Shown: positions 8,345 to 15,918 of the stretch, piece by piece
Numbering within the stretch: position 1 is the stretch's first letter
How the letters are laid out: every line of letters begins with the position of its first letter
DNA from: Bacteroidota bacterium
Lineage (GTDB): Bacteria > Bacteroidota > Bacteroidia > Bacteroidales > Bacteroidaceae
NCBI GenBank assembly: GCA_023415545.1
Contig: JAEZKJ010000077.1
Location: 1 to 15,918 of the forward strand
DNA: 15,918 bases
Direction of reading: 5' to 3'
The notes under the pieces: generated by a model
What the model saw: the letters and a program-made list of their open reading frames with translations, nothing else
Told to the model about the DNA's origin: nothing
The model's database searches: none
Position numbers and translations under genes: made by a program

Positions 8345-8793
8345 ATTGTATTAAATCTATTATTGCTATTTGTGTCTTATCTTTAATTGCTTATTCAAAT
8401 ATCGAAGCACAAACTGTAATTACAAACTCTAAAAGTGATAAAGAAATGAAAAGAACAGGAAGTAAATCTTTTATTTATGGAGATGAAACACCTTGGGAAA
8501 ATGCCGGAGAAGGTATTACAAGACAAATATTAGGATACGATGGTCAATTAATGATGGTGAAAGTAAAATTCGAAAAAGGTGCTGTAGGTACAATGCATAG
8601 TCATTACCAAAGTCAATGTACTTATGTTGCCAGTGGAAAATTTGAATTCACTATAAATGGCGAGACAAAAATAGTTAAAGAAGGTGACTGTCTTTTCAAA
8701 ACACCGGACCTTATTCATGGATGCGTTTGTATTGAACCGGGTATTCTGATAGACACATTCAGCCCGATGCGACAGGACTTTCTTAAAAAATAA
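8341..8793 (+). CDS. Exported KdgF-like cupin
   Basis: This 150-residue protein is a signal peptide (about 1-23, cut before QTVITN) plus one cupin_2 barrel. Cupin motif 1 reads GTMHSHYQSQ with His86, His88 and Gln92; the Glu usual in cupin motif 1 is replaced by Gln. Motif 2 reads GDCLFKTPDLIHG with His126. A His-x-His...Gln...His metal set is the pattern reported for KdgF, the pectin-degradation cupin that opens the ring of 4,5-unsaturated galacturonate on its way to 5-keto-4-deoxyuronate. That product is just what the neighbouring lyase pathway generates, so a KdgF-like role is the best guess. Known KdgF proteins act in the cytoplasm; this one carries an export signal, which is odd. It is followed 45 bp later by the epimerase, with no terminator between, so the two are probably cotranscribed. 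Other cupin functions, such as sugar binding or dioxygenase activity, cannot be excluded. Confidence 0.8.
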   Translation: MNCIKSIIAICVLSLIAYSNIEAQTVITNSKSDKEMKRTGSKSFIYGDETPWENAGEGITRQILGYDGQLMMVKVKFEKGAVGTMHSHYQSQCTYVASGKFEFTINGETKIVKEGDCLFKTPDLIHGCVCIEPGILIDTFSPMRQDFLKK

Positions 8794-8838
8794 TGGTAGC
8801 TAAATACTCAAATTATCAGCACATTATATTATAGATAT

Positions 8839-9981
8839 ATGAAACTTGTCAATTCAACTCTTTCACTTGTTCTATTATTATCTGTAACATCATGTGAAAT
8901 TCAAAGATACGTTTCATTATCATCACCTATAGAAATTAAAAAATTCAACTTAATTATCGATACTAAACAAACTCTGCTCATTAAAATTACAAATAATAAT
9001 AGATTAGAGCTATTTGTCACAAATTATGGGGCCAGGATAGTATCATTGATGGTTCCTGATAATAGAGGTAATTTTGATGATATAGTATGCGGATTTGATA
9101 ATATTGTTGATTATAAAGATATAAAACAAAATTATGGTGCTGTAGTAGGAAGATACGCAGGTAGAATACTTGGTTCTAAATTTACTATAGATAACAGAGA
9201 ATATAAATTACAAGCCGGTGCTAATGGGCACTGTGCTCATGGAGGGGAACCTGGTTTTGCGAAAAAAATGTGGGATATTACCCAATTAAAAGAAGACATG
9301 GTCACCCTATCCTATCTCTCAATTGATGGTGAAAATGGGTTTCCAGGTAATTTAACTATATATGTAACCTATCGTTTAACATCCGAGAATGAACTAGTTA
9401 TTGAATATTCAGCCAAAAGCGACAAACCTACCGTACTAAACCCAACTAATCATTCGTTTTTTAATATTTCAGGTAAACTTTATGAAAGTGTTGATTCTCA
9501 ATTTTTATGGATTGATTCAGATAGTATTGCCGAATATGATAGTAAAAAGTGTGTGACAGGTAGAATGATTGCTGTGAAAAATAGCCCTTTCGATTTTAAT
9601 AAAGGTCAATGTATTGGTGATAGAATAGATGATAAAGATGAGCAACTAATAGTAACAGGAGGTTATGATCATACATGGAAACTTAAAAACGATAATGATA
9701 TAAAGAGAGTAGTTTCTAAAATTATAGATAAAGGGAGTGGACGTATTATGGAGGTTTATACTACTGAGCCTGGATTACACATATACACAGCCAATGGACA
9801 TAATGGTAAAATAAAAGGGAAATCAAACATTTTATATCCAAAACGTAATTCAATATGTTTTGAGACAATGCATTTTGCTGATAGCCCTAATAAACCTCAA
9901 TTTCCATCTACTTTATTAAATCCTGGTGATGAATTTAAATCTACCACAATCTTTAAATTTAAAATTGTAGATAATTTCTAG
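8839..9981 (+). CDS. Lipoprotein aldose 1-epimerase (mutarotase)
   Basis: This 380-residue protein starts with a lipoprotein signal peptide whose lipobox is SVTSC (Cys19). The residues after the cysteine (EIQRY) are not an acidic run, suggesting anchoring facing the periplasm. The GalM family blocks are all present: VVGRYAGRI (102-110), HGG with His134, NPTNHSFFNISG (201-212, catalytic His204), GGYDHTW (274-280, Asp277), TTEPGLHIY (308-316) and the catalytic Glu342 in CFETMHFADSP, followed by FPST and NPGDEF. It interconverts alpha and beta anomers of an aldose. In this locus the likely substrates are sugars freed from pectin (galactose, arabinose or galacturonate-type residues); which one is not visible. 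It forms a plus-strand pair with the cupin and ends in a strong intrinsic terminator. A usual GalM is about 340 residues; the excess here is the lipoprotein leader and linker. Confidence 0.93.
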   Translation: MKLVNSTLSLVLLLSVTSCEIQRYVSLSSPIEIKKFNLIIDTKQTLLIKITNNNRLELFVTNYGARIVSLMVPDNRGNFDDIVCGFDNIVDYKDIKQNYGAVVGRYAGRILGSKFTIDNREYKLQAGANGHCAHGGEPGFAKKMWDITQLKEDMVTLSYLSIDGENGFPGNLTIYVTYRLTSENELVIEYSAKSDKPTVLNPTNHSFFNISGKLYESVDSQFLWIDSDSIAEYDSKKCVTGRMIAVKNSPFDFNKGQCIGDRIDDKDEQLIVTGGYDHTWKLKNDNDIKRVVSKIIDKGSGRIMEVYTTEPGLHIYTANGHNGKIKGKSNILYPKRNSICFETMHFADSPNKPQFPSTLLNPGDEFKSTTIFKFKIVDNF

Positions 9982-10002
9982 TATTATCATAAACTATAAA
10001 TG

Positions 10003-10044
10003 ACTTTGCAATAACTATAAATGAGTTATTGCAAAGTTTTTTTT
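10003..10044 (+). terminator. Intrinsic terminator of the cupin/epimerase unit
   Basis: A perfect 14-bp stem (10003-10016 with 10024-10037, ACTTTGCAATAACT and its complement) closes a 7-nt loop and runs straight into eight T (10037-10044). It lies 21 bp after the epimerase stop codon. The T-run is on the plus strand only, which fixes the direction. Confidence 0.92.
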
Positions 10045-10087
10045 ATAATAGTGATTGATTAAAAGCTATTTGATAAATATAATAGTA

Positions 10088-10126
10088 TAAGGGTCTTAAT
10101 AACCACAACAGCTATTAAGACCCTTA
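10088..10126 (-). terminator. Hairpin terminator after susD
   Basis: A perfect 14-bp inverted repeat (10088-10101 with 10113-10126, core AAGGGTCTTAATA) with an 11-nt loop lies 26 bp past the susD stop. On the minus strand it is followed by AT-rich sequence without a clean T-run, so it is a weaker terminator than its convergent partner, or mainly an RNA 3'-end stabiliser. The 171-bp gap between the convergent genes holds these two hairpins and nothing else I can recognise. Confidence 0.75.
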
Positions 10127-10152
10127 ACCTTAAAAATTCAACAAGCTAAATT

Positions 10153-12297
10153 TTAAAAGCCATAACCATTAGTATAACCTGCACCAATTGTATTAGGAGG
10201 AAGTGCTATAAAATAGATTGGAGCTTTGTCATAATTTCCTTCACTGAATCCTTTAAATAAATTATCGTCGTACTCAGTTCTATTTTTCAATAAATCAACA
10301 CCCCAATTAATTTTCTTATAACCATCAGCAACCAAAGCTGAAGCTTCATCACTTGATAATGCTGTAAACAGTCCCTTTATAGCTAAATTAGTAAGAGGTT
10401 TGTCTGTCTTATAATCTAAACCATATGATTCCCAAGAGTCATTTTGACCTCTCCATCCCGGATATAAAATTGGATCAGAGTCATCTGCAGCTTGAGCAGT
10501 CAATCTATAACCATATTTTGTTTTAGCATCAACACTCTTAGTATAAACATAAGAAGATAAAACATTACCATTATCAAATTTATAGAAACCATTAGCTGAA
10601 AGACCATCCATCATTTGTTTGGTAAGCGTTTTAATTTTCTTAATACGATCAGCCAAAAGTCCTGTACGAATAAGAGTAAATCGACGATCACCCTCACCTG
10701 CAAATTCAAAACCTCTCTCTTCTATAATAGCTTCAAACAAACTTCCACATTTATTAATAAACTCATCTGTTTTAGCTTTTCCGGCAGGGAAAGAGCGTTC
10801 ACGTATAGATTTAAGATATTGGGTAGCTGTTGCTTGATCACCAAGTACAGCACATACCTCAGCATAACTTAAATAAATTTCCGACATACGCATATATGGA
10901 CCGTTTATTCCTGAAAGACGTTGTTTAAGAATCCATACATTCTTTTGACGGTTCTCGTCCCATTTATTCAATGAAGGACCACCACCTTTTGCCTGTGCAC
11001 CCGGAGTAAATATTAATAACTCTTCTACACCTTTAGAACCATTACTTCCTGTAACAGTCACTGCAACATCACGACGCATATCGTTTGGATCAAAACCACC
11101 ATAATAATATGCAGGATTTATACGTGCCTGACCATATGCTTTATTAGGGAACTGGTTATTGCTACCTGTACAAGGACGACCATGAGCATAAGAACGAGAA
11201 TCGCTATCATTACCCTGTTGCATAGGATATTCATAAATTGATTCATCAGCATAAGCTAAATCAGCATCGTGCATCTGTTGGAAAAAATATTGATAAGGAT
11301 TAGCAAACTTACGTCCCTTACTATCTTTATCACCACGTGGATCGGAAGAATGAAATATAGCATTACCTGAGTTTGACAAAAGACGTGAATAAGCACCTTT
11401 AGCCTTTTCATACAAAGTTTTCCAATCTGATCTTCTACCATAAGTAGCACCATCATGTGACTGACCTTTTACTTCGATTGTTAACTCATTACCTGTTCCA
11501 CTAACAGCTTTAATATCATCACGACGAGTCTGATAACCTCCAGCCTCAAGAGCCATACGTCCAATTAATCCTTGAACATAAGTTTTTGAGAAATAACTCT
11601 TATTAGCAGCCTCAACTCCTGGAATAGATCCTATTGGAAACATTAAATTTTCAACTTTTTCCAATTTAGCAATAAGTACATCATAAATAGAATCACGAGA
11701 AGATAATCCATGAGCTACCTCACCAAATCTATCAATATATGGTACATCACCATAATATTTTATCAGTTCGCGATAAGCTGTTGCTTTAAGGGCAACAGCC
11801 TCTCCATACATTTGACTTATTGCAGTAGGTTCAGAAGCATTAATTATTGATTCAGCATTAGAAGTAGACTCCATTGCTGTAATAACAGCATTAGCTTTAC
11901 CAACAACACCTAATAATTTGTTATAAGCATTACTATCGTCATCTTTAAAATATGACAAATAAGTGTCAGGATAATAACTGCTCATCGCTGTACCATTCTC
12001 ATAAAAAGATTCAGGAATGTGACGAGCTAACTGATTATTATAATTTTCAGGATGGCGTTCTATATCTGAACCACAAGCATCAAGAGCATAGAAGTTACCA
12101 TCACCAAATATATGAGTATTAGCTACTGTTTTCCAATCAAAATAACCACCTGTTAAGGCTTTACGAGTTGTAATATCATTTGAAAAGACAAAATCTGCAT
12201 CTACTACCGATGGAGATGATACTTCTAAATAATCATCACAAGATGTTGCTGATAACATTGTTACCAAACACAATGTAGAATATAATATTTTTTTCAT
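10153..12297 (-). CDS. susD: SusD/RagB-family surface glycan-binding lipoprotein
   Basis: This 714-residue lipoprotein has a lipobox LSATSC (Cys20) followed by Asp-Asp, the sort of acidic start associated with surface export in Bacteroidota. Early helices carry the usual SusD phrases (DDYLEVSSPS, ALKATAYRELIKYYGDVPY at 169-187), and the C-terminal RagB/SusD signature is MSEIYLSYAEVCAVLG (471-486), then EERGFEFAGEGDRRFTLIR (526-544). It forms the lid over the SusC barrel and captures the oligosaccharide for import. At 714 residues it is longer than the roughly 500-650 usual for the family, consistent with a large pectic ligand, though the ligand cannot be read from sequence. It starts 17 bp after the susC stop with a clear ribosome binding site and ends before a hairpin. 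Its sequence is less AT-extreme than the enzyme genes, as is usual for highly expressed genes. Confidence 0.96.
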   Translation of the reverse strand: MKKILYSTLCLVTMLSATSCDDYLEVSSPSVVDADFVFSNDITTRKALTGGYFDWKTVANTHIFGDGNFYALDACGSDIERHPENYNNQLARHIPESFYENGTAMSSYYPDTYLSYFKDDDSNAYNKLLGVVGKANAVITAMESTSNAESIINASEPTAISQMYGEAVALKATAYRELIKYYGDVPYIDRFGEVAHGLSSRDSIYDVLIAKLEKVENLMFPIGSIPGVEAANKSYFSKTYVQGLIGRMALEAGGYQTRRDDIKAVSGTGNELTIEVKGQSHDGATYGRRSDWKTLYEKAKGAYSRLLSNSGNAIFHSSDPRGDKDSKGRKFANPYQYFFQQMHDADLAYADESIYEYPMQQGNDSDSRSYAHGRPCTGSNNQFPNKAYGQARINPAYYYGGFDPNDMRRDVAVTVTGSNGSKGVEELLIFTPGAQAKGGGPSLNKWDENRQKNVWILKQRLSGINGPYMRMSEIYLSYAEVCAVLGDQATATQYLKSIRERSFPAGKAKTDEFINKCGSLFEAIIEERGFEFAGEGDRRFTLIRTGLLADRIKKIKTLTKQMMDGLSANGFYKFDNGNVLSSYVYTKSVDAKTKYGYRLTAQAADDSDPILYPGWRGQNDSWESYGLDYKTDKPLTNLAIKGLFTALSSDEASALVADGYKKINWGVDLLKNRTEYDDNLFKGFSEGNYDKAPIYFIALPPNTIGAGYTNGYGF

Positions 12298-12305
12298 ACT
12301 TATTG

Positions 12306-12313
12306 TCTCCTTT
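12306..12313 (-). promoter_or_regulatory. Strong Shine-Dalgarno sequence before susD
   Basis: On the minus strand AAAGGAGA ends 8 nt before the susD ATG, immediately after the susC stop codon (12317-12315). It confirms the susD start. A good Shine-Dalgarno sequence is uncommon in Bacteroidota and none of the other genes here shows one, so it may support high susD output within the susCD transcript. Confidence 0.6.
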
Positions 12314-12314
12314 A

Positions 12315-15300
12315 TTAGAAGGTTAAATTCACGCCGAAAGTATAAGTTCTTGCCTTCGGATAAGATTGATAATCATAGCATGGGGTTGGGAAACCATTAA
12401 CACCATCATTACTTGTATTAATATCTGGATCAATACCTGAATAACCATCTATGCAGAATAGATTATTTCCTGTGAAATAGAGACGTGCATTTTTGATTCC
12501 AACTTTGTTCATCCATACTTTAGGTAAAGTATATCCAATAGTAAGAGTATTAAGACGTAAATATGATGCGTCTTCAATAAAATCAGAAGTTGTTAAACCA
12601 TATTCACAGAAGAAGGTTGCATATTTTGTATTAGCATTTAATGCTGTCAAACTTGATGGGTCAGAAACCAATTGCAAATCACCACTAGCATTTACATCAT
12701 AGTATTTATATGAATCGGCAACGAAAGCCAAACGGTTTTCACCAAATGATGTATCTTTATTACCCATCATTGAGTGCATAGAGTTTGCATTATATATTTT
12801 TCCACCAATTTGATAAGTAAATCCTGCAGAAAAATCTATTGATTTCCAATTTCCACTTAATGTGAATCCACCTGTATGTTTAGGCATACACTCACCTATT
12901 ATAGTAGCATCACTAGCATCAACAACATCATCACCATTAGTATTATCGAACTTTACTGCACCTGGAATTGCTATTTGACCTTCAGGAGCAAGTGAATTTA
13001 CACCATTAGGATAGTTAACTACTTTATTATCAGGGATACCTGGTTTCAACACATATTTCCCATTTTGATAATCAAAATCATCAACAGTATAGAATCCAAT
13101 AACATTAAAACCTTGTATTGTTCCAACTGGTTGTCCCTCACGGATAATATAATCAAATGCCGGTTTACGCATAGTTGAGCCCCAACCTGTATTAGTATCA
13201 GCCATAACACCTTCCATAAGTTTCTCAACATTATTCTTGTTGTAGTTATAGACAATGTTTAAACTTAAATTGAATTTTTCTGAACGAACCAAATCAGCTC
13301 CAACTGCAAGCTCTAAACCTTTATTAGATGTCTCACCTACATTTTGGAATTGATAACTATAACCCGATGATGCATCTGTAGGAACTTTCATCAAGATATT
13401 TTTAGTTGTATTTGAGTACAAATCAATACTACCACGTAAACGATTGTTCCAAAATCCAAAATCGATACCCAAGTTACGAGATATTGTTGTTTCCCATTTC
13501 AAATCAGGATTTTGTTTCATCTCACCAGGTACATAAGTTGTAACTTGTTCTCCATCGATAAGTTGCTGTTTGGTTGTCCATGTCTCTTTCCACAAAGAAG
13601 ATGAGATATTATCAGAACCGGATGAACCATATGAAACACGAAGTTTTAAGTTATCCAGCCACTCTTTAGCACCTTCCAAAAATTTTTCATCCGAGATGCG
13701 CCAAGCAGCTGCAGCTGCAGGAAAATATCCCCATCTATTGTTAGGAGCGAAGTTTGAAGATCCATCTGCACGGAAAGTTGCAGTTAAAAGGTATCTTCCT
13801 TTATAAGAATAATTAGCACGACCAAACCAAGATTCTGTTCTCTTTGGTATATTTATATTTGAATTGAAATAATCCTTTCCATAATTTTTATCATAGTTAG
13901 TATTATTAATCATACCAAAAGCATCCTCCATTGTGAACGTGGTTGGATAAGCATAACCATATATTTCAGTAGATGAAGATTTTGAAGATAGTAACTCATT
14001 ACCAACAAGGAAAGATAGACTATTATCCTCACCTAATCCTTGAACTTCATAATTTAAAGTTGTTGCCCAACGAACGCCATAACCTTCCGATTTATTCAAT
14101 TTTGCATTGCTATAATCTTTCTCCGTCAATGCATGATTCCATGTTTTAGTATCAGTCCAGTTACGACTTAATGATAACTCGGATTTCGCTGATAAACCTT
14201 TAAATACATTCCATGTCAACGAACCAATACCACGCACAATATAATAGTTGCGGACATAAGCACTGTTATCAATAACATTTAATGGACTTTGCAATAATTC
14301 CACATTACCACTACCATTACCCATCAAACCAAATACACCTGATCCAAGAGGATTATCAATTGGTCTATATCTATATGATGAAGTAGCATTACCAAATCCT
14401 GCTCCATTAAGTTCAGTCTCAGTATAACGTAAGTTAAAATCGGCTGTTAACTTGCTATTAATCTTTTGGTTGATTTTAAAGTCAGCATTCCATCGTTTGT
14501 AATCTGATTTTATACGAATACCCTCGTCTTCAAGATAATTTATAGAAGCATAGAATTTAGTCTTGTCGCTACCACCACTTAATGATAAATCGTGATTCCA
14601 AGATGTAGCTGTTCTCATCAAATCATTCATATAATTATGTGCATCCACATTTTTATATTCATTTAGATGATTTCCGTATTTTGATCCTAATCCATAATAC
14701 TCTGCAACACCATCACCATAAGTTTCACCATAAGCTGTTGCATATGCCCAAGTGTTATATACATGATCGTAAGCATTCATTGTTTCCAAAAGTTCAGGAT
14801 TTTCTTTAATCTGCATATATCCTGAATATTTTACAGAAACAGTACCCTCTTTACCGCTTTTTGTTGTAACAAGAATAACACCATTAGCACCTCTTGCACC
14901 ATAAATAGCTGTAGAAGCAGCATCTTTAAGGACATCAATACTTTCAATATTATCTGCAGGTATATCATCAATACCACTAACTTGAACACCATCAACGATA
15001 AATAGTGGATCATTTGATTGAGTAATAGAGCCACCACCACGAACACGAATAGACATCTTTGCTCCTGGTCGACCATCTTGTGATGTTACAGAAACACCTG
15101 GTAACTGTCCTTGCAAAGCTTGAGCTACATTAGCTACAGGATTGGCAACAAGTTTATCACCTGTAACAGAAGCTACCGAGCCTGTTAAATCTTTTCTTTT
15201 AACTGTTCCATAACCAATAACGACAACTTCATCTAATGTTTTGTTATCTTCTTTTAATACCACATCAATACTTTTCTGACCGGTATATTTAATATTCTGA

Positions 15301-15551
15301 GTCAAATAACCGATATACGATACTACCAAAGTAGCATTATTTGGTACATTCGAGATTGAATACTTACCATCAAAATCCGAAATGGTTCCGTTGGTTGTTC
15401 CTTTTACTGTGACATTTACACCAATCATTGGCTCACCAGCGCTATCCTTTATGATACCACTGACATTATGTCCCTGAGCAAAAGCAAAAAGGGAAAGCAT
15501 ACTCAACAATAAAGTAGAAGTAACTTTTCTTAGTAATACATTTTGATCCAT
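12315..15551 (-). CDS. susC: SusC/RagA-family TonB-dependent outer membrane transporter
   Basis: This 1078-residue protein has a signal peptide (about 1-25, FAFA then QG), a CarboxypepD_reg-like domain (about 29-100, SGIIKDSAGEPMIGVNVTVKG at its start), a TonB-box-like segment LDEVVVIGYG (106-115), a plug domain with the SusC signature LKDAASTAIYGARGANG (208-224) and a long 22-strand-type barrel. It ends in an aromatic residue (GVNLTF), as outer membrane barrels do. It imports the oligosaccharide held by SusD across the outer membrane using TonB energy. No STN signalling domain sits between the signal peptide and the CarboxypepD_reg domain, so control through an anti-sigma factor is unlikely, which fits regulation by the HTCS sensor at the other end of the locus. 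Shared operon with susD, 17 bp apart; specificity for pectin is inferred from neighbours. Confidence 0.97.
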   Translation of the reverse strand: MDQNVLLRKVTSTLLLSMLSLFAFAQGHNVSGIIKDSAGEPMIGVNVTVKGTTNGTISDFDGKYSISNVPNNATLVVSYIGYLTQNIKYTGQKSIDVVLKEDNKTLDEVVVIGYGTVKRKDLTGSVASVTGDKLVANPVANVAQALQGQLPGVSVTSQDGRPGAKMSIRVRGGGSITQSNDPLFIVDGVQVSGIDDIPADNIESIDVLKDAASTAIYGARGANGVILVTTKSGKEGTVSVKYSGYMQIKENPELLETMNAYDHVYNTWAYATAYGETYGDGVAEYYGLGSKYGNHLNEYKNVDAHNYMNDLMRTATSWNHDLSLSGGSDKTKFYASINYLEDEGIRIKSDYKRWNADFKINQKINSKLTADFNLRYTETELNGAGFGNATSSYRYRPIDNPLGSGVFGLMGNGSGNVELLQSPLNVIDNSAYVRNYYIVRGIGSLTWNVFKGLSAKSELSLSRNWTDTKTWNHALTEKDYSNAKLNKSEGYGVRWATTLNYEVQGLGEDNSLSFLVGNELLSSKSSSTEIYGYAYPTTFTMEDAFGMINNTNYDKNYGKDYFNSNINIPKRTESWFGRANYSYKGRYLLTATFRADGSSNFAPNNRWGYFPAAAAAWRISDEKFLEGAKEWLDNLKLRVSYGSSGSDNISSSLWKETWTTKQQLIDGEQVTTYVPGEMKQNPDLKWETTISRNLGIDFGFWNNRLRGSIDLYSNTTKNILMKVPTDASSGYSYQFQNVGETSNKGLELAVGADLVRSEKFNLSLNIVYNYNKNNVEKLMEGVMADTNTGWGSTMRKPAFDYIIREGQPVGTIQGFNVIGFYTVDDFDYQNGKYVLKPGIPDNKVVNYPNGVNSLAPEGQIAIPGAVKFDNTNGDDVVDASDATIIGECMPKHTGGFTLSGNWKSIDFSAGFTYQIGGKIYNANSMHSMMGNKDTSFGENRLAFVADSYKYYDVNASGDLQLVSDPSSLTALNANTKYATFFCEYGLTTSDFIEDASYLRLNTLTIGYTLPKVWMNKVGIKNARLYFTGNNLFCIDGYSGIDPDINTSNDGVNGFPTPCYDYQSYPKARTYTFGVNLTF

Positions 15552-15673
15552 AAATTGTGTTTTAGTATTAATTATTTAGGCTAAACAATAGAGGTTTAGT
15601 TTGACAAATGTTTCATTTATATAGTTTAGCAATGTGTTATTTTTAACTTTTTATGTGGAAATATTAGTTTAAT
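15552..15673 (-). promoter_or_regulatory. susC upstream region with repeated TAGTTTA words
   Basis: This 122-bp gap before susC contains, on the plus strand, TAGTTTA at 15622-15628, 15665-15671 and 15675-15681 (the last overlaps the preceding stop codon), and TAGTTTG at 15597-15603. CTAAAC (15581-15586) and GTTTAG (15594-15599) also form a 6-bp inverted repeat. I find no convincing -7/-33 promoter pair. The repeated words could be an operator for the locus regulator, or may be chance in such AT-rich DNA. susC may also be transcribed from upstream through the methylesterase gene. Confidence 0.35.
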
Positions 15674-15918
15674 CTAGTTTAAGTGCCAATTACTCATTTG
15701 CAAGAATATATTATCTTCAATTATCTTCTCTGCTTCTCTTTCATTTAACTCTTTGCTCCATGAAACTCTACTTTTCAATGAAGCACCTTCACCATAATTT
15801 TTATATTCGTAATAACGTGCAGTTTTCTCATTATCCTTATTTCCCCAATTATTCCATCCTGTTGGTTGAATAAAGTTACCCATCTCACACTCCATAAACA
15901 AAGTGTACGCATATGGAC
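15674..15918 (-). CDS. Pectin methylesterase (CE8), C-terminal fragment cut by window edge
   Basis: The frame is open to the right edge of the window. The last 81 codons before TAG (15676-15674) read PYAYTLFMECEMGNF, QPTGWNNWGN and YKNYGEGAS, which line up with the C-terminal part of the CE8 half of the fusion esterase (PYAKAVFINC, SPLGWNNWDK, YHSYGEGAS). The visible part begins just after the expected RPW motif, so the catalytic residues lie outside. An in-frame TTG at 15901 is internal to the domain and is not the start. It is a paralogue, not a duplicate, of the 3584-5311 gene: identity is concentrated around the GWNNW and YGEGAS blocks. It is 122 bp upstream of susC on the same strand, giving the locus two methylesterases. 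Whether it also carries an acetylesterase domain cannot be seen. Confidence 0.9.
   Translation of the reverse strand, partial: PYAYTLFMECEMGNFIQPTGWNNWGNKDNEKTARYYEYKNYGEGASLKSRVSWSKELNEREAEKIIEDNIFLQMSNWHLN

Noticed and set aside
13046..14000. Frames antisense to or out of frame with susC (13046-13255, 13570-13806)
   Set aside because: They lie fully inside the well-supported susC barrel and have no recognisable domain or ribosome binding site.
15674..15901. A complete small 75-residue protein starting at TTG 15901
   Set aside because: The frame stays open upstream to the window edge and the residues before the TTG (PYAYT) align with the methylesterase domain, so it is a truncated larger gene.
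1..15918. CRISPR arrays, insertion sequences, tRNA or rRNA genes
   Set aside because: No regularly spaced repeats, transposase-like frames, terminal inverted repeats or cloverleaf-like sequences were seen.

Overview
The window is very AT-rich and carries the hallmarks of a Bacteroidota (probably Bacteroidales) genome: an adjacent SusC/SusD pair, a hybrid-type sensor with a beta-propeller periplasmic half, lipoprotein and signal-peptide-bearing carbohydrate enzymes, and almost no Shine-Dalgarno sequences. It is most of a polysaccharide utilization locus (PUL) aimed at pectin, chiefly the homogalacturonan backbone and its acetyl and methyl decorations. Both ends are cut: the sensor gene runs off the left edge and a pectin methylesterase gene runs off the right edge.

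Layout, right to left along the minus strand: the C-terminal end of a CE8-type pectin methylesterase (15918-15674); a 122-bp gap with repeated TAGTTTA-like words; susC (15551-12315) and susD (12297-10153), 17 bp apart, closed by a 14-bp hairpin. A two-gene plus-strand unit interrupts the minus-strand run: a secreted KdgF-like cupin (8341-8793) and a lipoprotein aldose 1-epimerase (8839-9981), which ends in a strong intrinsic terminator facing the susD hairpin. From the same 199-bp divergent gap a minus-strand operon starts: a PL10-type pectate lyase (8141-6483), an alpha/beta-hydrolase esterase (6473-5319), a CE12-CE8 fusion esterase (5311-3584) and a large hybrid two-component sensor (3545 to beyond position 1). 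Gaps inside this operon are 9, 7 and 38 bp.

Inferred workflow: SusD and SusC capture and import pectin oligosaccharides. In the periplasm the fusion esterase, the alpha/beta hydrolase and probably the upstream methylesterase strip acetyl and methyl groups. The pectate lyase cleaves the bared polygalacturonate by beta-elimination. The KdgF-like cupin and the epimerase may speed ring opening and anomer exchange of the released sugars, two steps that otherwise run spontaneously. The propeller sensor probably binds a pectin breakdown product and activates the locus. No GH28, GH105, PL1 or PL9 gene lies inside the window. I see no tRNA, rRNA, CRISPR array, insertion sequence or attachment site.

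Most of this is a recognisable PUL of known families. The parts that look least routine are the exported cupin/mutarotase pair, the CE12-CE8 fusion, the divergent PL10 C-terminal motif, and the sensor placed last in the enzyme operon.
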